Below, piece after piece: positions 27,677 through 35,075 of a stretch of 64,000 nucleotides of DNA. How positions within the stretch are numbered: position 1 is the first letter of the stretch; each line of letters starts with the position of its first letter. The notes beneath the pieces were generated by a model that was given only the letters and a program-made list of their open reading frames with translations, was not told where the DNA came from and did no database searches. The DNA is from Clostridia bacterium (GTDB taxonomy: Bacteria; Bacillota; Clostridia; Christensenellales; Aristaeellaceae): NCBI GenBank assembly GCA_017937655.1, contig JAGBDE010000008.1:16773-80772 (forward strand), given 5' to 3'. Position numbers and translations under genes: made by a program.

Positions 27677-28711
27677 TCAGATAAGCCCCATGATCAGGTT
27701 CATGGTGTACATTTCCAGCTGCTCAAACTTGCGCTCGGCAATCAGCTTTCCGGTGTACTCATAATCCCAGCGGGCCACCTTGGCTTCCAGCGCCTTGAAG
27801 ATGTCCAGGGAATTCTTCAGGTGCTCGTAGCTGTCCTCGTCGGTGGTGGTGCGCATGGCCTTCACGTCTAGGCCCACGTACTCGCCCTTGGAGCCGTAGT
27901 TGTTTTCCACCAGCACCTTAACCTGGTTGAAAGCGGCGCGCAGGTTCTCCACGCCGAAGGACTTGTCCTGGTCGTAGCGGATGGAGTTCTGGTCGTTGAG
28001 GTGAACGGTGAACAGCTTGTCAAAGGCCATCGCAAAGCCGATTTCATGGGCAGGATCCAGGCCGGCCAGAATGGCATGGGCGGATTCCAGGTTGCCGCCG
28101 ACGCGCTTGGGGTCGATGGTGGCGGCGGAGATGGCCATCACGTGGCCCATGGTGCCGCAGATGGAGCGGTCGATGGGCTCATTGGGCTTGGGCTCGATGC
28201 ACACGCGGATGGTGGAATCGTACTCCAGCATCTTGTTGATGGCTTCCACCAGCATCTTGGTGGCCCAAACGGGGCTCTTGCTTTCGGCGCAGAGGGTGCC
28301 TTCACGGGCCAGCCAGAGAACCAGCAGGTCGGTGCCCAGTTCCTTGGCGATGTCAATGGAGCGATAGGTGCGCCACATGGCGTACTCCCGGTCCTCAGCG
28401 CTGCCGCTCATGAAGCCGCCGTCCTTGGTGTGCTCGTCCATCCACAGGCGGGGGGCGACGAACTCAGCCTTGAGGCCGTACTTATCCAGCAGCTTTTTGA
28501 CCTCACGGGCATAGGCCTTGATCTCTTCGGTGGTCATGTTGTTCATGTTAGGGACGGCGTCGTCGTCATGGAACTGCACGGCGGAGAAGCCCAAAGCCGC
28601 AAACTTGGCAAACTTCTCCTCCAGGTCGATGGGCTTACGGGTTTCGGGGCCATAGGAGTCAGCGCCGGTGTGGACATTCCAGGGACCCACGGAAAACTTG
28701 AAGTTGGACAT
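27677..28711 (-). CDS. Xylose-isomerase-like TIM-barrel protein
   Basis: 344 residues. It begins FKFSVGPWNVHTGADSYG, and has GFSAVQFHDDDAVP, a metal-ligand segment CIEPKPNEP and GNLESAHAILAGLDP, and closes with KSFGVENLRAAF and WDYEYTGKL, all as in the xylose-isomerase superfamily, though shorter than classical XylA. It probably isomerises an aldose such as xylose or a related sugar; specificity is not established. It has its own promoter; the PfkB-aldolase-GH18 genes follow 232 bases downstream on the same strand across the repeat element. Confidence 0.8.
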   Translation of the reverse strand: MSNFKFSVGPWNVHTGADSYGPETRKPIDLEEKFAKFAALGFSAVQFHDDDAVPNMNNMTTEEIKAYAREVKKLLDKYGLKAEFVAPRLWMDEHTKDGGFMSGSAEDREYAMWRTYRSIDIAKELGTDLLVLWLAREGTLCAESKSPVWATKMLVEAINKMLEYDSTIRVCIEPKPNEPIDRSICGTMGHVMAISAATIDPKRVGGNLESAHAILAGLDPAHEIGFAMAFDKLFTVHLNDQNSIRYDQDKSFGVENLRAAFNQVKVLVENNYGSKGEYVGLDVKAMRTTTDEDSYEHLKNSLDIFKALEAKVARWDYEYTGKLIAERKFEQLEMYTMNLIMGLI

Positions 28712-28758
28712 AGATGTACCTCCCGAATATTCTGCCGCCGAACGGCTTGTTTTTTTCC

Positions 28759-28788
28759 ACTATACCACAAACAGATGCAGAATGTCAC
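28759..28788 (-). promoter_or_regulatory. Promoter of the xylose-isomerase-like gene
   Basis: GTGACA (28788-28783), 18-base spacer, TATAGT (28764-28759). Confidence 0.65.
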
Positions 28789-28853
28789 CCATTTGTTTTC
28801 CGCCAAAAAAACATTACTGCTGTTTTCTTTTGTGAATCGCATTCCGCCACAAT

Positions 28854-28892
28854 CCAAAAAGCCAGACCGCACGGGGCGACCTGGCTTTTTGG
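28854..28892 (-). terminator. Terminator after cytidine deaminase
   Basis: AAAAAGCCAG and CTGGCTTTTT form a stem with T-runs on both strands, between the deaminase stop and the promoter of the next gene. Confidence 0.8.
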
Positions 28893-28909
28893 GGCGCGTT
28901 TCATGGGTT

Positions 28910-29320
28910 TCAGCAAACGATCGTTTCCCAGGCAAAGGGCAGCAGATCTCTTGCTTTCACTTTGATGAGGTTTCCGTTTTCGTCGTTCACGATCACCTTG
29001 ATGTCGGGGCAATATTCCAGCAGCATCTGCCGGCAATTTCCGCAGGGCGGGATCACGCTGTTCAGATGTTTCTCATGCACCGCAACGATGGTATCAAACT
29101 CTCGCTCTCCGTTGGAAATGGCCATGCCAATGGTAATGTATTCGGCACAGGAACCATGAATGCCATCGCAGTTTACGCCCTGATAGATCTTTCCGTTTTT
29201 GCACAGAACTGCGCAGCCAACCGTGTGATTGTAAACGCCGTCGTCAAAATTCCGCTGGAGAACCTGCAATCCTGCCTGAATCAGTTCCCGGTCTTTTTCC
29301 GTCAGGGGGTATCTTTCCAT
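28910..29320 (-). CDS. cdd: Cytidine deaminase
   Basis: 136 residues, typical of the homotetrameric class. Zn and catalytic motifs are HGSCAEYITIG (Cys ligand and proton-shuttle Glu) and PPCGNCRQML (two Cys ligands). Converts cytidine/deoxycytidine to uridine forms for pyrimidine salvage. ATG has CAGGTG upstream; the gene lies 35 bases after the DUF1349 gene, so it is probably co-transcribed with it and the GH13 enzyme, and is followed by a terminator. Confidence 0.93.
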   Translation of the reverse strand: MERYPLTEKDRELIQAGLQVLQRNFDDGVYNHTVGCAVLCKNGKIYQGVNCDGIHGSCAEYITIGMAISNGEREFDTIVAVHEKHLNSVIPPCGNCRQMLLEYCPDIKVIVNDENGNLIKVKARDLLPFAWETIVC

Positions 29321-29355
29321 GGAAGCATCACCTGCGTTTCTGTTTGGTTTCGCTC

Positions 29356-29964
29356 TTATTCCTCATCCGGCTGTTGGCCGTCGTGGGCCAGCCATTTGCA
29401 TTCGGTCATTTCCAGGTTGGTAAAGGTGGCTTTGAAGGAGGAATCCTCCGGGCTGCAGGCGTACACGCCAAAGCGGATGACCCCGCCGCCGTTCCACATG
29501 TGGCATACCCGCATCTGCCGGAAGGTCACGCCGTCGTCCGAGCATTCAATGCAGTAATCATCCTCCCGGCGGCTGAGCCTGTACCACATGCTCCTCACGC
29601 CCGCGTCGATCTCGGTGGTGGCCCAGTCGGAATAGCCGTTGTTGGTCACCACGCTGCCCAGATGCTGGAAGCGGTCGTTTTCATATTCAATGGAGCCCTT
29701 CAGCCAGTTCTCGCTGTCCAGATACATCACCACGCCGCACTGGTCAAACCGATGTTTGCTTTCAAACTGGGTCTTCACGGTGAAGGAGAAAAACTTCTCT
29801 TCCGTTTCCATCTGCAAAACCGGCGCGTTGTCGTTCCGGAAATGGTAGTAGGTCCTCTGCCACAGGTCAGTGTGAGGCCTGGTCACAATTTCGATTTGAT
29901 CGGCAGAGATCACATACTCCGCCGGTTCACGGGTCCATTGCAGCTTTTTCGTGTCAAAATGCAT
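29356..29964 (-). CDS. DUF1349 (concanavalin-like) protein
   Basis: 202 residues. The jelly-roll family pattern is clear: FFSFTVKTQFESKHRFDQCG, then VVMYLDSENWLKGSIEYEND and RLSRREDDYCIECSDDGVTF, ending in the conserved GVYACSPEDSSFKATFTNLE. Members are thought to bind or process carbohydrates, but no activity is firmly assigned. It follows the GH13 gene by 18 bases with AGGAGG upstream. Confidence 0.88.
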   Translation of the reverse strand: MHFDTKKLQWTREPAEYVISADQIEIVTRPHTDLWQRTYYHFRNDNAPVLQMETEEKFFSFTVKTQFESKHRFDQCGVVMYLDSENWLKGSIEYENDRFQHLGSVVTNNGYSDWATTEIDAGVRSMWYRLSRREDDYCIECSDDGVTFRQMRVCHMWNGGGVIRFGVYACSPEDSSFKATFTNLEMTECKWLAHDGQQPDEE

Positions 29965-29982
29965 GATACGTCCTCCTGTTTC

Positions 29983-31605
29983 TCAGCGCAGCACCACGCT
30001 GGTCTGTCCAGGCAAGGTGAGCATGGTGCCGTCCAGAATCACGCCGTCAGCGCCGGCAATGCCGCTGATCATGGTGAAGCTCAAATCCGTGACGGCGGAA
30101 AGATCCACGGTGATGTCCCGCTGGGTGGTGTTATGCAGCACGGCCACGGTGCTGCCGTTCCAGCTGCAGGTGAAGCCGCCCAGCTTATCGCCCTCAAACT
30201 GCAGGGCCTTGTATTCGCCCCGGGCGATTTCCGGATTGGCCTTGCGGATCATGATCAGCTGCTTGACGTGGTTCAAAAGGCTATCGCCAATGCGGGACAG
30301 ATCCTTGACGGTGTAAGGACTCTGCTTGGCATAGGTGGTGCCCTCCGGGTCGCGGATGGTGTCGCCGTCGCCCCAGAGCATGGCCATGCGGCGGTTGGCG
30401 TCGGTGCTGGAACCGCCCCGGGAGCCCCGGAGGCTGATCTCCTCGCCGTAATACAGGAAGGGCGAGCCAGGAGAGAGCAGGTACAGGCTGGCGGCGCACT
30501 TCATCTGGCCGCTGGCCGCGGTCAGGTAGCCCGCGCTGCGATCCATATCGTGGTTGGAGATGAACAGGGTGGCCCGCTTGTCCCCGCCCAGGCGGTCAAG
30601 GCGGCCCAGGTAGCTTTCCATATAGGCGGTAAAGCGGTTCACATCGCCGGCCCGGGCGGTATCGGCAATGAGGCCCTCCGCCTGGCTGGTGGCAAAGTTG
30701 AAGCAGGGCGTAACCGGCAAATACTGGTCGATGATCCCGTCGCCGTCCCAGACTTCCGCCACGGTGTACACGTCCGGCTTGACCTTTTTCAGCTCGCCGA
30801 TGTACCAATCCCAGAAATCCACGCTGGCGGCGTGGTCGCCAAAATAGATGTACTTGGCCGCGTCAAAGCGGAAGCCGTCCACGCCCAGATCCAGGTAAAA
30901 CAGAGCCACGTCCAGCATGTACTGCCGCACCATGGGGGTGTCAAAATTGGGCTCGGGCATCTGCTCGGAGAAGTTGGCCTCGTAGAGCAAGCGGGTGCCC
31001 GGGGCCTTGGCGAACGTGCGGCCCGCAGGAAGGGGATCGCCCTCGTTGACCCAGGTGAAAAAGTCGTAGTAGATATTGCCCGGATTGTTGAGGATATGGG
31101 CGTTGACAAAGTTGGTGAACAGCCGGTTCTTGTGGCCGGTGTGGTTGATGGGCAGATCCAGGATGATCTTCACATCCCGCTCATGGCACAGGTCAATGAG
31201 CTGTTTCAAATCCTCCATGGTGCCAAAGGCCGGGTCGATGGTGTAGTAGTCGGTCACGTCGTACTTATGGTAGGAAGGGGACTGGAAGATGGGCGTCAGC
31301 CACAGACCCTCCACGCCCAGGCTCAGGCCGGAGAAGGGATCGCCGTCGTTGAGGTAGTCCATCCGGTTGATGATGCCCTGCAAATCACCCACGCCGTCGC
31401 CGTTGGAGTCGGAGAAGGAGCCAACGAAGATCTCGTAAAAGACCCGGTTGTTGTCGTCGGGCAGTTCATCGGCCACATAGGGCAGGGGATCCAGAATGCA
31501 CTCGCCACCTTCGGACAGGGGGTAGACCTTGAAGTCAAAATCCTCCGCCAGGGCGCAGGTTGCCAGCAAAATCAGCGCAAAAAGCATGCAAAAAAACCGT
31601 TTCAT
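29983..31605 (-). CDS. Secreted GH13 alpha-amylase-family enzyme
   Basis: 540 residues with signal peptide MKRFFCMLFALILLATCALA. Start at ATG 31605; a longer open frame upstream crosses the promoter and opposite-strand genes and is rejected. GH13 conserved regions: I DLPINHTG; II GVDGFRFDAAK (nucleophile Asp 248); III VAEVWD (Glu 284); IV ISNHDMDR (Asp 353). It cleaves alpha-1,4 glucans outside the cell, feeding starch oligosaccharides to an importer such as the carbohydrate ABC system at 35076-40318 (inference). Expressed from a strong promoter at 31643-31671. Confidence 0.93.
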   Translation of the reverse strand: MKRFFCMLFALILLATCALAEDFDFKVYPLSEGGECILDPLPYVADELPDDNNRVFYEIFVGSFSDSNGDGVGDLQGIINRMDYLNDGDPFSGLSLGVEGLWLTPIFQSPSYHKYDVTDYYTIDPAFGTMEDLKQLIDLCHERDVKIILDLPINHTGHKNRLFTNFVNAHILNNPGNIYYDFFTWVNEGDPLPAGRTFAKAPGTRLLYEANFSEQMPEPNFDTPMVRQYMLDVALFYLDLGVDGFRFDAAKYIYFGDHAASVDFWDWYIGELKKVKPDVYTVAEVWDGDGIIDQYLPVTPCFNFATSQAEGLIADTARAGDVNRFTAYMESYLGRLDRLGGDKRATLFISNHDMDRSAGYLTAASGQMKCAASLYLLSPGSPFLYYGEEISLRGSRGGSSTDANRRMAMLWGDGDTIRDPEGTTYAKQSPYTVKDLSRIGDSLLNHVKQLIMIRKANPEIARGEYKALQFEGDKLGGFTCSWNGSTVAVLHNTTQRDITVDLSAVTDLSFTMISGIAGADGVILDGTMLTLPGQTSVVLR

Positions 31606-31642
31606 ACGCAGCTCACCTTCTGTGTTTGTTTTGGTGTAAGTT

Positions 31643-31671
31643 ACTATCCCACAAACCGGCTTGCTTGTCAA
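31643..31671 (-). promoter_or_regulatory. Promoter of the GH13 operon
   Basis: TTGACA (31671-31666), 17-base spacer, GATAGT (31648-31643). Its -35 box occupies the same bases as the -35 of the divergent promoter. Confidence 0.75.
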
Positions 31672-31693
31672 GGCGGGGAAAAAATGATATACT
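31665..31693 (+). promoter_or_regulatory. Promoter of the GH53 operon
   Basis: TTGTCA (31665-31670), 17-base spacer, TATACT (31688-31693); the -35 overlaps the opposite-strand -35 by five bases. Confidence 0.7.
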
Positions 31694-31719
31694 CCGCTTA
31701 CAGAAAGGATCTGAACTGA

Positions 31720-32214
31720 ATGAACGCTTGGTATTCCGAAGAATTGGCGGCAAGGTATCAAAACCGGGCCCGCCGCTGTTTGTGGTTTGTGGTGGCGCTG
31801 GCAGTCCTGGGGCTGGCGGCCTGTATTTTCATGTGCACAAAGGTGCGCACCGGCAACGCCTCCCGGTTGCTGGCGGCGGTGATCCTCACCTCCACCTTGG
31901 CCGGATGGGCGGCGATTCTGCTCATCGGCTTTGTGTATCGACCCACCAAAGCCCAAGCCGGGCACATGCTGGGCCTGATGAATACGGAGGCGGAGACCCT
32001 CACCGGCACGCTTGCCCTGGAAAAGGGTGGCTTCCGCATTCCCGGAAGCATCGTGGTCAGGAAGGTGCGCCTCCGCACGGAGGACGAGACCCTGACCCTC
32101 AACCTGAACGCCCGCTACGCCGCCAAGCTGCCCCCGGAGGGCACGCCGGTGAAGGTGACGGTCAGGCGCAAATTCATCACAGCCTGCGAGGTGATCCAAG
32201 ATGGAGAAGCTTAA
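31720..32214 (+). CDS. Two-helix membrane protein, unrecognised
   Basis: 164 residues. Two hydrophobic helices (about 22-39 and 49-71) with short loops, followed by a soluble beta-rich C-terminal half (LRTEDETLTLNLNARYAAKL, then VKVTVRRKFITACEV). AAAGGATC precedes the ATG. It overlaps the next gene by 14 bases. No family recognised; it is co-transcribed with another membrane protein and a galactanase. Confidence 0.7.
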   Translation: MNAWYSEELAARYQNRARRCLWFVVALAVLGLAACIFMCTKVRTGNASRLLAAVILTSTLAGWAAILLIGFVYRPTKAQAGHMLGLMNTEAETLTGTLALEKGGFRIPGSIVVRKVRLRTEDETLTLNLNARYAAKLPPEGTPVKVTVRRKFITACEVIQDGEA

Positions 32215-32809
32215 ACGTTTCTGGAACCTGGTTCCCGCGCTGATCCTCTGGGCCATGCTGAGCATTTTCCTCTGGGGCTGGATTTTCACCTTCCTGACGG
32301 ACACGGCCCCGGAAAACAAGCTGACCCTGTTTGTGGACGCCGCCGTGCCGGACTCCACCGGCCTGGCCGTCCGCCTGGAGGAAAACGCCCTCAGCGATGA
32401 GATCCGCATGGTGAAGGTGCATCCCTTCAGCTATGCCATGCTGGACGGCGAACCCCTGCGCCGGGCGGACACGTACATCGTGCGGGTCTCCCATGTGGAG
32501 GAATACTGGGAGTGGTTCGCGCCGCTGCCGGAGAGGCTGACCGCAGGAGCAGCTCCCGTCGGTTCATACCAGCAGCCCATCGGTGCCTCCCTCCTCCTGC
32601 TGGACGGCGCGCCCTACGGCATCCGGGTCTACGATGCCGCCACCGGCACCGGCATCGCGCAAGCCTTTATCGACTACCACGACCCCGCCCTGCCGGATGA
32701 GGATTACTACCTGATGCTGGGCAAGGAATCCCTGCATCTCACCGCCAACGAGGGCGGGCAGGATGACAAGGCCATCCTGCTGGCAGAAGCGATTCTGGCG
32801 CTCCCCTAA
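32201..32809 (+). CDS. Membrane-anchored protein, unrecognised
   Basis: 202 residues. One N-terminal helix (LVPALILWAMLSIFLWGWIF) acts as an anchor; the rest is predicted extracellular and rich in acidic and aromatic residues (HVEEYWEWFAPLPERL, ALPDEDYYLML). No catalytic motif visible. Overlaps the preceding gene and sits 29 bases before the GH53 gene, so the three are expressed together. Confidence 0.7.
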   Translation: MEKLKRFWNLVPALILWAMLSIFLWGWIFTFLTDTAPENKLTLFVDAAVPDSTGLAVRLEENALSDEIRMVKVHPFSYAMLDGEPLRRADTYIVRVSHVEEYWEWFAPLPERLTAGAAPVGSYQQPIGASLLLLDGAPYGIRVYDAATGTGIAQAFIDYHDPALPDEDYYLMLGKESLHLTANEGGQDDKAILLAEAILALP

Positions 32810-32838
32810 TCCCAACGAAGCCAAAGGAGGCGACCTCT

Positions 32839-34782
32839 ATGTTCCGCAAAACCCTGTCCCTGATGATGGCCCTGAGCCTGCTGGCTACCGCCTGCTGCCC
32901 CGCCGCCCTGGCCGAGGAAAGCACCCTGTATGTGAAAAAGGTGGAAAACCTGCCGGAGGACTTCATTTTCGGCATGGACGCCTCCTGCGTGCCCGCCCTG
33001 GAAGCCAGCGGCGTGAAGTACTACAACTTCGACGGCCAGGAGGAGGACGTGTTCAAGATCCTGGCGGACAACGGGGTGAACTACATCCGCGTGCGGGTGT
33101 GGAACGACCCCTTCGACGCGGAGGGAAACGGCTACGGCGGCGGCAACTGCGATATTGGCAACGCTGTGGCCATCGGCAAGCGGGCCACCCAGTACGGCAT
33201 GAAGCTGCTGGTGAATTTCCACTACTCGGACTTCTGGGCCGATCCTTCCAAGCAGATGGTGCCCAAGGCCTGGGCCAATATGGAAATTGAGGAAAAGACC
33301 CAGGCCGTGTACGAGTACACCCGGGACTGCCTTATCCAGCTCAGAGATGCAGGCGTGGACGTGGGCATGGTGCAGGTGGGCAACGAAACCAACAACCTGA
33401 TGTGCGGCGAGCGCATCTGGTTCAACATCCAGTACCTGATGCAGGCCGGCGCCAAGGCCACCCGGGAGATCTTCCCGGATGCGCTGGTGGCCCTGCATTT
33501 TGCCAACCCGGAGAAGGGCGGCAGCTACCTGACTTATGCCAAAAAGATGGACTACTATCAGGTGGATTATGACGTGTTCGCCTCCTCCTACTACCCCTAC
33601 TGGCACGGCAGCCTGGAAAACCTGGCGGCGGTGCTGAGCACCGTGGCCGATATGTACGGCAAGAAGGTCATGGTCATGGAGACCTCCTACGCCTACACCC
33701 CGGAGGATACTGATTTCAACGGCAATACCATCGGCGACGGCGGGGCCATCGTGAAAAACTATCCCTTCACGGTTCAGGGCCAGGCCAACAATTTGCGGGC
33801 CATCACCGATACCATCGTCAACAAAACCCCGGCGGGCATCGGCGTGGTGTACTGGGAAGGCACCTGGATCAGCGTGGGCGGAAACAGTTGGGAAGAAAAC
33901 AGCGCTCTGTGGGAGAAATACGGCTCCGGCTGGGCGTCCAGCTTCTCCGCCGCCTATGACCCTGCCGACGCAGGCAAGTACTACGGCGGCAACGCGGTGG
34001 ACAATCAGGCCCTGTTTGACCGGTACGGCCATCCCCTGGAATCCCTGAAGGTGTTCAAATTGATGCGGGAGGGCAATGAGATCGCCCCAAAGGCCGACGC
34101 TTTGGAGGACGTGACCCTCATCTGCGACCTGAACGCCCCCCTGGAGCTGCCCGCCACCGTCAACGCCGTCATGACCGATGACAGCCGCCAGGCCATCCCG
34201 GTGGAATGGAACCTGACGGAGGAGCAGCGTGAACAGATGCACACCGGCGGCGTGAAGCAGTACGTCGTCACCGGGCAGGCGGGCGGCATGGAAGCCAAGT
34301 GCTACGTGTCCATGGTGGAATACAATTATCTGACCGATTACAGCTTTGAGGAAGGCGGCAACGGCTGGACCTGGACCGATCTTTCCAAGGCCGACGAGCT
34401 CTACGTGGAGGACAAGGCCACCGATTCCCTCACCGGCAGCAAGCACATGCATTTCTGGAGCGCCGGGGCCAACACGGTGGAGTTCACCCTGGAGCAGAAG
34501 GTGGAAAATCTCCCGGCGGGCAAGTACAAGTTTACCGTGTCCATCATGGGCGGCGACGCAGGCCAGCACGAGGTTTACGCCTACGTGAAGGTGGACGGCG
34601 AGACCGTGGGCACCGCGCCCATGAGCATCACCTCCTACGGCAACTGGGATGCCGGCGTCGTTCCGGAATTTGACCATCCCGAAGGCAGCGAAGTCATCGT
34701 GGGCGTGTACGTCCGCTGCGAGGGCGCAGGCAACGGCGCCTGGGGCAAAATTGACGACGCATTGCTCAATTCCGTCAAGTAA
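32839..34782 (+). CDS. Secreted arabinogalactan endo-beta-1,4-galactanase, GH53, with Ig-like and galactan-binding-like domains
   Basis: 647 residues. Signal peptide about 1-25. Catalytic barrel about 36-420 with NYIRVRVWNDPFD, NFHYSDFWADP, acid/base Glu 183 (QVGNETNNL) and nucleophile Glu 281 (METSYAYT). A Big_4-type Ig-like segment follows (about 425-490, AVMTDDSRQAIPVEWNLTEE) and a C-terminal jelly-roll (about 495-647, YSFEEGGNGWTW ... YKFTVSIMGGDAG) resembling CBM61, which binds beta-1,4-galactan. It depolymerises pectic galactan outside the cell. Ribosome site AAAGGAGG; strong terminator downstream. Confidence 0.93.
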   Translation: MFRKTLSLMMALSLLATACCPAALAEESTLYVKKVENLPEDFIFGMDASCVPALEASGVKYYNFDGQEEDVFKILADNGVNYIRVRVWNDPFDAEGNGYGGGNCDIGNAVAIGKRATQYGMKLLVNFHYSDFWADPSKQMVPKAWANMEIEEKTQAVYEYTRDCLIQLRDAGVDVGMVQVGNETNNLMCGERIWFNIQYLMQAGAKATREIFPDALVALHFANPEKGGSYLTYAKKMDYYQVDYDVFASSYYPYWHGSLENLAAVLSTVADMYGKKVMVMETSYAYTPEDTDFNGNTIGDGGAIVKNYPFTVQGQANNLRAITDTIVNKTPAGIGVVYWEGTWISVGGNSWEENSALWEKYGSGWASSFSAAYDPADAGKYYGGNAVDNQALFDRYGHPLESLKVFKLMREGNEIAPKADALEDVTLICDLNAPLELPATVNAVMTDDSRQAIPVEWNLTEEQREQMHTGGVKQYVVTGQAGGMEAKCYVSMVEYNYLTDYSFEEGGNGWTWTDLSKADELYVEDKATDSLTGSKHMHFWSAGANTVEFTLEQKVENLPAGKYKFTVSIMGGDAGQHEVYAYVKVDGETVGTAPMSITSYGNWDAGVVPEFDHPEGSEVIVGVYVRCEGAGNGAWGKIDDALLNSVK

Positions 34783-34817
34783 TCCTCCTTTTTTCGAAAC
34801 ATCACCCAAAATTTTTC

Positions 34818-34850
34818 GAGGCAGCAAACCTTTATGCTGCCTCTTTTTTT
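34818..34850 (+). terminator. Terminator of the GH53 operon
   Basis: GAGGCAGCA pairs with TGCTGCCTC around an eight-base loop and is followed by seven T. Confidence 0.88.
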
Positions 34851-34875
34851 GCGCATCACGAAATTTTTTCATTTT

Positions 34876-34890
34876 GTGCAAACGTTTTCT
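34876..34890. promoter_or_regulatory. LacI-family/CcpA-like operator, upstream copy
   Basis: Pseudo-palindrome GTGCAAACGTTTTCT centred on CG, with core AAACGTTT at 34880-34887, directly upstream of the -35 box of the sugar ABC operon. LacI-family regulators commonly bind such sites; none is encoded in the window. Confidence 0.5.
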
Positions 34891-34891
34891 C

Positions 34892-34920
34892 TTGACAGCG
34901 GGGATGTTTATGAGTACAAT
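34892..34920 (+). promoter_or_regulatory. Promoter of the carbohydrate ABC operon
   Basis: TTGACA (34892-34897), 17-base spacer, TACAAT (34915-34920), giving a leader of about 150 bases. Confidence 0.8.
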
Positions 34921-34990
34921 AGAATTACATCAAAGTACTGCATAAAGAAGCGACCATTGAAAGCAAACTGTTTTCTTTGTTTTTGCTTCC

Positions 34991-35007
34991 CCCAAAAACG
35001 TTTCTAA
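34991..35007. promoter_or_regulatory. LacI-family/CcpA-like operator, downstream copy
   Basis: CCCAAAAACGTTTCTAA with the same AAACGTTT core (34996-35003), 116 bases centre to centre from the upstream copy and inside the transcribed leader. Two copies flanking a promoter suit looping repression or roadblock. Confidence 0.45.
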
Positions 35008-35075
35008 GGCTGTATTGAGCCAGAGAAATAAAAATGTACCAACTGGTAACAAAAAAAGAAAGGATGAAAACCCCC

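Noticed and set aside
27582..27871. Open frames across the spacer between the isomerase-like gene and the PfkB gene
   Set aside because: They derive from a palindromic repeat and the antisense of the isomerase-like gene.
31606..32409. A 268-codon N-terminal extension of the GH13 gene
   Set aside because: It would run through the divergent promoters and two opposite-strand genes; the signal peptide and ribosome site start at 31605.
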